Shown here piece after piece: positions 15,934-19,072 of a stretch of 19,072 nt of DNA. The stretch is from assembly GCA_031266385.1 (NCBI GenBank), contig JAISBC010000053.1:1-19072 (forward strand), read 5' to 3'. A program made the position numbers and the translations under genes. The first letter of the stretch is position 1, and every line of letters begins with the position of its first letter. The notes beneath the pieces were generated by a model. It did no database searches. It saw only the letters and a list, made by a program, of their open reading frames with translations, and had not been told where the DNA came from. Origin of the DNA: Holosporales bacterium. Lineage in GTDB: Bacteria > Pseudomonadota > Alphaproteobacteria > RUG11792.

Positions 15934-15963
15934 ATCGAGAAAAAAAACGACCGAACACGGAAG

Positions 15964-15992
15964 ATGCTATAACACTCACCGGAATTTGTCCA
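15964..15992 (-). promoter_or_regulatory. possible promoter for tRNA-Phe and pheS
   Basis: On the minus strand TGGACA and TAGCAT are 17 bases apart, both one or two bases off consensus. Transcription would start about 24 bases before the tRNA. It overlaps the end of the integrase remnant, so an old mobile element may have supplied the promoter. Confidence 0.4.
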
Positions 15993-16110
15993 GCACCTGT
16001 ATAAATTCTGTGTGTAGTTTTCCTACGCTATGAGACAACCCCTGAGTCTCGAGAACCCTACTTAAATACTCCATAGGAGTGAGTCCTTTCAATCCATATA
16101 CCGTAAGCCT
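15976..16110 (-). pseudogene. transposase/integrase-core C-terminal remnant
   Basis: A 44-codon minus-strand frame reads RLTVYGLKGLTPMEYLSRVL and ends at TGA 15978-15976. The LKGLTPMEYL pattern is the end of rve-type integrase cores, as in IS481/IS3-like transposases, where it follows an RPH motif. That upstream part is not readable, because a TAG precedes the fragment. It is therefore a degraded tail of an insertion sequence. Confidence 0.5.
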
Positions 16111-16169
16111 CTATAATTCTAATCTTTCTCAAGGCCACTCCCGAAGAGATTACGCTTTACTCGCATAAT

Positions 16170-16628
16170 CTATCCATCCCAGCTTGGATATTGCTCCGGA
16201 GATTCACCAACTTTTTCCACGATTCTTGGATATCTACATTTTGGTATGGAGTCAGAAATCTTTTTGCACTCCACCAAAAACACCCAATCATCACCATAAT
16301 CAAATAAAAAGCCCATCTTCTTCCCAATTTTAAAAACATCTTCTATCTTTGTGAGTTCCACACTTTTTGCTCCTTCAGTTGCTTCACATCCCGGAACGTC
16401 AAAGAATAGTTCGTATAATTCGTCGCTCATGTAGATATTTTTGATGTTGTTATAAAAACCAAACGCATGATCAAAATCAAAACCAAATAATCCTACAATT
16501 GTTTCAGCGAAATCATATAAGGACTTTTCTCCCCTGACTTCAGTAACCCTGAAAATTTCCTCGCCCTTTGCGGGGCAGTACAATCCATTAACTAGAGAAA
16601 CTTTGAATGTAAAAATCTTGCTACTCAT
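16170..16628 (-). CDS. plasmid pRiA4b ORF-3-like protein
   Basis: A 152-residue cytoplasmic protein of the pRiA4b ORF-3 family, which occurs on plasmids, in IS1096-type elements and in genomes; its biochemical role is unknown. The C-terminal family signature is clear: GFLFDYGDDWVFLVECKKI followed by PKCRYPRIVEKVGESPEQYP. The N-terminal half has IFTFKVSL and the conserved TIVGLFGFDFDHAFGFY region. ATG 16628 has AAAGAG close upstream and a good promoter at 16663-16690. It lies beside mobile-element debris, consistent with past transfer (inference). Confidence 0.85.
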   Translation of the reverse strand: MSSKIFTFKVSLVNGLYCPAKGEEIFRVTEVRGEKSLYDFAETIVGLFGFDFDHAFGFYNNIKNIYMSDELYELFFDVPGCEATEGAKSVELTKIEDVFKIGKKMGFLFDYGDDWVFLVECKKISDSIPKCRYPRIVEKVGESPEQYPSWDG

Positions 16629-16662
16629 ACTCTTTGCTCATTGAGGCACACAATACGCGGGC

Positions 16663-16690
16663 AGTATATACTAACTACTTTTTGCATCAA
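16663..16690 (-). promoter_or_regulatory. promoter of the pRiA4b-like gene
   Basis: On the minus strand TTGATG (16690-16685) and TATACT (16668-16663) are 16 bases apart. Transcription would start near 16656, about 28 bases before the ATG. It is back-to-back with the mutL promoter. Confidence 0.6.
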
Positions 16691-16728
16691 AAAAATAAAT
16701 TCGAGAAATACGGTTGCCCTAAATATCT

Positions 16729-16737
16729 TGATATAAT
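16729..16737 (+). promoter_or_regulatory. extended -10 promoter of mutL
   Basis: TGATATAAT combines a perfect TATAAT with an extended TGn motif. A normal -35 is not seen at 16-18 bases. Transcription would start near 16744, about 95 bases before the proposed mutL start. Confidence 0.5.
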
Positions 16738-16755
16738 CGGAATTTACGGGAGGTT

Positions 16756-16800
16756 ATGGAAGAAGGCTCTGTAAAACGATGTGGAATTAGTTTACTCTAG
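16756..16800 (+). CDS. possible 14-residue leader peptide before mutL
   Basis: ATG 16756 has a very good GGGAGG ribosome-binding site 2 bases upstream and encodes MEEGSVKRCGISLL before TAG at 16798-16800. It is in a different frame from mutL and ends 37 bases before the mutL TTG. It could be a translated minigene tuning mutL expression, the relic of an earlier start, or chance. Confidence 0.25.
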   Translation: MEEGSVKRCGISLL

Positions 16801-16837
16801 TAATCCAATTTTATATTCGTGCGAAACCGGTGAATCC

Positions 16838-18580
16838 TTGGGTAAAATAAGACTACTCAGCGATAAAATAGTTAACCAAATTGCGGCCGGAGAGATAGTT
16901 GAGAGGCCGTGTGCCGCCCTCAAAGAGATCGTTGAGAATTCGATTGATGCCAATTCAAAAAATATCGATATGTTCTTGAAGTGTGGTGGAAAGGCGAAAA
17001 TTGTAGTCGAAGATGATGGAGATGGTTTGCTATACGACGATTTACCGATGTGTATTCAACGACACGCGACCTCGAAGCTTAGCGGTATGAATCTATTCGA
17101 GATTAGGAGTTACGGTTTCAGGGGAGAGGCCCTTCCATCCATCGCGGCCGTCAGTAATTTTTCGATCGAATCTAATGGATATGGGATATCCGTTAATTAT
17201 TCAGACATCTCAGATGTTTTTCCATCGAAAATTACTCGAGGAACAACCGTCACGATAGAAAATTTATTTAATCAACTTCCGGCTCGATTAAAATTCCTAA
17301 AATCGGACACATCTGAATTATCAGCGTGTATATCGGTCATCGAAAACTTTGCCCTAATAAATAGGGGTATTAATTTCACGCTGAGGACTGAGGATCGTTC
17401 AGTCCTATCATTTCAATCCGAATCCATCGAGGATAGAATAGCCAGGGTCTTTGGGCCCGAAATGTTCGAGAGATCGGTCAGTATAACGGAATCGGACGGC
17501 ACTATCTCGATTAGTGGATACCTCTTCCATCCAATCGACAGCAAGTATTCTCAGGATTTTCAAAGGATATTCGTGAATAATCGAATCGTTAAGGATAGGA
17601 TCATATCTGGGGCTATCCGGAACGCATATCGAGATTTGATACCGAGTGGGCGATTTGCGGCGGCCATTCTATTCATCGAGATAGATCCGTTTTATGTCGA
17701 TGTCAATGTATCTCCTACCAAATCTGAAATCCGTTTTAGGGATGTGAAATATTCACAGAAAATGGTGACCGAGTCCATCAAGAAAAATCTCAAGGAATTC
17801 GATAGAATCGCGCTCGGTGATAGTGAAATATTTGCTATGAAAAGCCCTGTTGATCCATCTGATACCGTCCTCGATTCGAGGGTCATAGATTACCTAAGCG
17901 ATCGGAATGATTTAAAGATGTCATTTCGAGATGATGGCCATTCTATCATCTCGAAGATCAGTTTTAATGAAAAAATCGAGATGATCCCAAAATCATTCGA
18001 AAATCTGGAGGAAGTAAATTTTTTTGGGACCCCGGTTTGCCAGATACTTGATTCATATATCATCACCGAGAAAGATGATTCGATTATTGTCATTGATCAA
18101 CACGCCGTCCACGAAAAGATAACTCAGGTACGAATTCTTAAGGATCTTGAGGCCGGAAGGAAACAATATTTAATAACCCCGGGGATGATCGAAATAATCG
18201 ATGGGCAAAGAGAAAATTTTACGGATCATAAAGATGATCTCCAAAATTGTGGATTCGAGATTACCATCTGTGAGGATCAGAAATCGCTTGTAATCACGGC
18301 GATTCCGTCGGTATTGGATGAAGAGACTGCGATCGAATTCATCAAAGAAATAATCGAGACGGGGGAAAAATTATGCCTCCAGGATGCGGTCAGGCTTAAA
18401 ATCGCCGATGTCGCCTGCCATAATAGCATTAGATGCGGCCGGAAAATGTCGATACCCGAGATGGTGGCCCTGATTCATCAGATGGAAGAAACTGAGTCCA
18501 TCCACCAATGTAATCATCACCGCACAAGTTTCATCAAAATTACAAAATCTCAGATAGGAAAAATGTTCCATAGGGGTTAG
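16838..18580 (+). CDS. mutL: DNA mismatch repair protein MutL with altered C-terminal motifs
   Basis: Links MutS mismatch recognition to strand incision. The N-terminal GHKL ATPase is intact: IRLLSDKIVNQIAAGEIVER, ENSIDAN, DDGDGL and RSYGFRGEALPSIAAVS. The C-terminal dimerisation/endonuclease domain has DQHAVHEKITQV from residue 420, where the usual DQHA-x2-E-x4-E has Val for the second Glu. It also has ACHNSIRCG and CNHHRTSF, where CNHGRP is usual. The length of 580 residues is normal. The frame is open from GTG 16781, but homologues begin just before KIRLLSD. TTG 16838, with GGTGA 5 bases upstream, gives exactly that start. Endonuclease activity may be weakened; this is inference. Confidence 0.95.
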   Translation: MGKIRLLSDKIVNQIAAGEIVERPCAALKEIVENSIDANSKNIDMFLKCGGKAKIVVEDDGDGLLYDDLPMCIQRHATSKLSGMNLFEIRSYGFRGEALPSIAAVSNFSIESNGYGISVNYSDISDVFPSKITRGTTVTIENLFNQLPARLKFLKSDTSELSACISVIENFALINRGINFTLRTEDRSVLSFQSESIEDRIARVFGPEMFERSVSITESDGTISISGYLFHPIDSKYSQDFQRIFVNNRIVKDRIISGAIRNAYRDLIPSGRFAAAILFIEIDPFYVDVNVSPTKSEIRFRDVKYSQKMVTESIKKNLKEFDRIALGDSEIFAMKSPVDPSDTVLDSRVIDYLSDRNDLKMSFRDDGHSIISKISFNEKIEMIPKSFENLEEVNFFGTPVCQILDSYIITEKDDSIIVIDQHAVHEKITQVRILKDLEAGRKQYLITPGMIEIIDGQRENFTDHKDDLQNCGFEITICEDQKSLVITAIPSVLDEETAIEFIKEIIETGEKLCLQDAVRLKIADVACHNSIRCGRKMSIPEMVALIHQMEETESIHQCNHHRTSFIKITKSQIGKMFHRG

Positions 18581-18586
18581 TCGCAA

Positions 18587-18654
18587 CATTAGTCCCCCTC
18601 CAAAACCCCCACAATCATATCTATTACTAGGAGACACGGAGCACAGAAGCAGAG
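18587..18654 (+). repeat. second copy of the eno repeat element, downstream of mutL
   Basis: These 68 bases match the minus strand of 9841-9774 with 6 mismatches and no gaps, both reading CATTAG at the start and ACACGGAGCACAGAAGC near the end. The copy begins 6 bases after the mutL stop codon, in the same sense relative to its gene as in eno. A weaker match to the opposite inverted end (AGTTGAGAATTAGGGAGA) occurs near 18676-18695, so the whole diverged element may run to about 18710. Confidence 0.75.
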
Positions 18655-18868
18655 AGCATGGTAAAGGGGAAGGGTAGTTGAGAATTAGGGAGATCTACTA
18701 GGCCCTGTTAGAGAAAATAGGTTCACCTCAATAATATGAAAAAAAGAGGCCATATACCACCATGAAATATAAGAAGAAGCTGTCTTATCAAACCTGGTAC
18801 ATATTCTTCTAAAACAATAGAGCTCTTTCGAATCTCATATCCCTACCTCATAATTATAAATCCCAGCT
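18655..18868. other. intergenic tail, nothing firm
   Basis: Apart from the possible far end of the repeat, I see only very short frames. There is no tRNA, no clear terminator and no readable transposase sequence. Confidence 0.4.
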
Positions 18869-19072
18869 ATGAGATTAAACCTCAACCCAAACCTCTTCCT
18901 TCTATTCCTATACCTATCCGCTACTACCTTAAACCTCTTTACCATCCCTATTACATTAGATACCGTGTATCGAGTCAATGAAAAAAAGGGCAAGGGTCAC
19001 TGCGCGAACGCTGCGTTGCTATCAAAACGCTGTCCATTTTTTAGCATACCCAAAGAAAATATGCATCAATTT
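18869..19072 (+). CDS. possible small exported protein, 5' part only
   Basis: ATG 18869 opens a frame of 68 codons with no stop before the window ends. It begins MRLNLNPNLFLLFLYLSATT, a plausible signal peptide or membrane anchor, then turns polar with two cysteines (GHCANA, KRCPFF). No ribosome-binding site precedes it and no family is recognised. It could be a chance frame. Confidence 0.3.
   Translation, partial: MRLNLNPNLFLLFLYLSATTLNLFTIPITLDTVYRVNEKKGKGHCANAALLSKRCPFFSIPKENMHQF

Noticed and set aside
1..19072. CRISPR arrays, rRNA genes, riboswitches
   Set aside because: No regularly spaced repeats, rRNA sequence or recognisable riboswitch core found by reading.

Overview
The window reads as a chromosome segment from a host-associated alphaproteobacterium with a partly eroded genome, most like a Holosporales/Rickettsiales-type intracellular symbiont. 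This is inference from gene content: polyamine uptake genes, a TauE/SafE permease, Ctc-form bL25, broken transposase pieces, a dispersed repeat inside a gene, and scrambled housekeeping gene order. No rRNA or other marker allows a firm placement.

Layout. Positions 1-120 hold the 5' end of a transposase gene (minus strand) lying right behind murF. Positions 121-4520 (minus) form an overlapping set read tauE-like, potF/D, potI, murF. Positions 4871-7153 (minus) encode a 760-residue secreted protein of unknown function with its own strong promoter. Positions 7303-11073 (minus) are a translation and glycolysis block read eno, trmD, rplS, rplY, pth. Positions 11398-12774 (minus) encode a UDP-glucose dehydrogenase-like protein that has lost its catalytic cysteine. 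Positions 12969-14781 (plus) are an accessory island: a small HTH protein, a transposase remnant, a decayed gene copy, and an intact-looking relative whose frame is broken by an 11-G tract. Positions 14774-15933 (minus) carry pheS preceded by tRNA-Phe. Positions 15976-16628 (minus) hold an integrase-core remnant and a pRiA4b ORF-3-like gene. Positions 16838-18580 (plus) are mutL, followed by a repeat copy and the start of a possible small exported protein.

Two features stand out. First, the gene at 13988-14781 looks like a contingency (ON/OFF) locus. An exported, C-terminally membrane-anchored protein is read only if the G tract has 12 (or 9) Gs; the 11 Gs here terminate it after 26 codons. 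A degraded relative lies directly upstream. Second, a repeat of about 150 bp with imperfect inverted ends occupies the 3' end of eno. It stays open in the eno frame, replaces the normal C-terminus and places a Shine-Dalgarno sequence in front of trmD. A copy of one end (62 of 68 bases identical) lies just downstream of mutL in the same sense. This resembles the in-gene palindromic repeats known from Rickettsia, but I do not recognise the family. MutL itself shows changes in C-terminal motifs, which could bear on homopolymer stability if its function is reduced.
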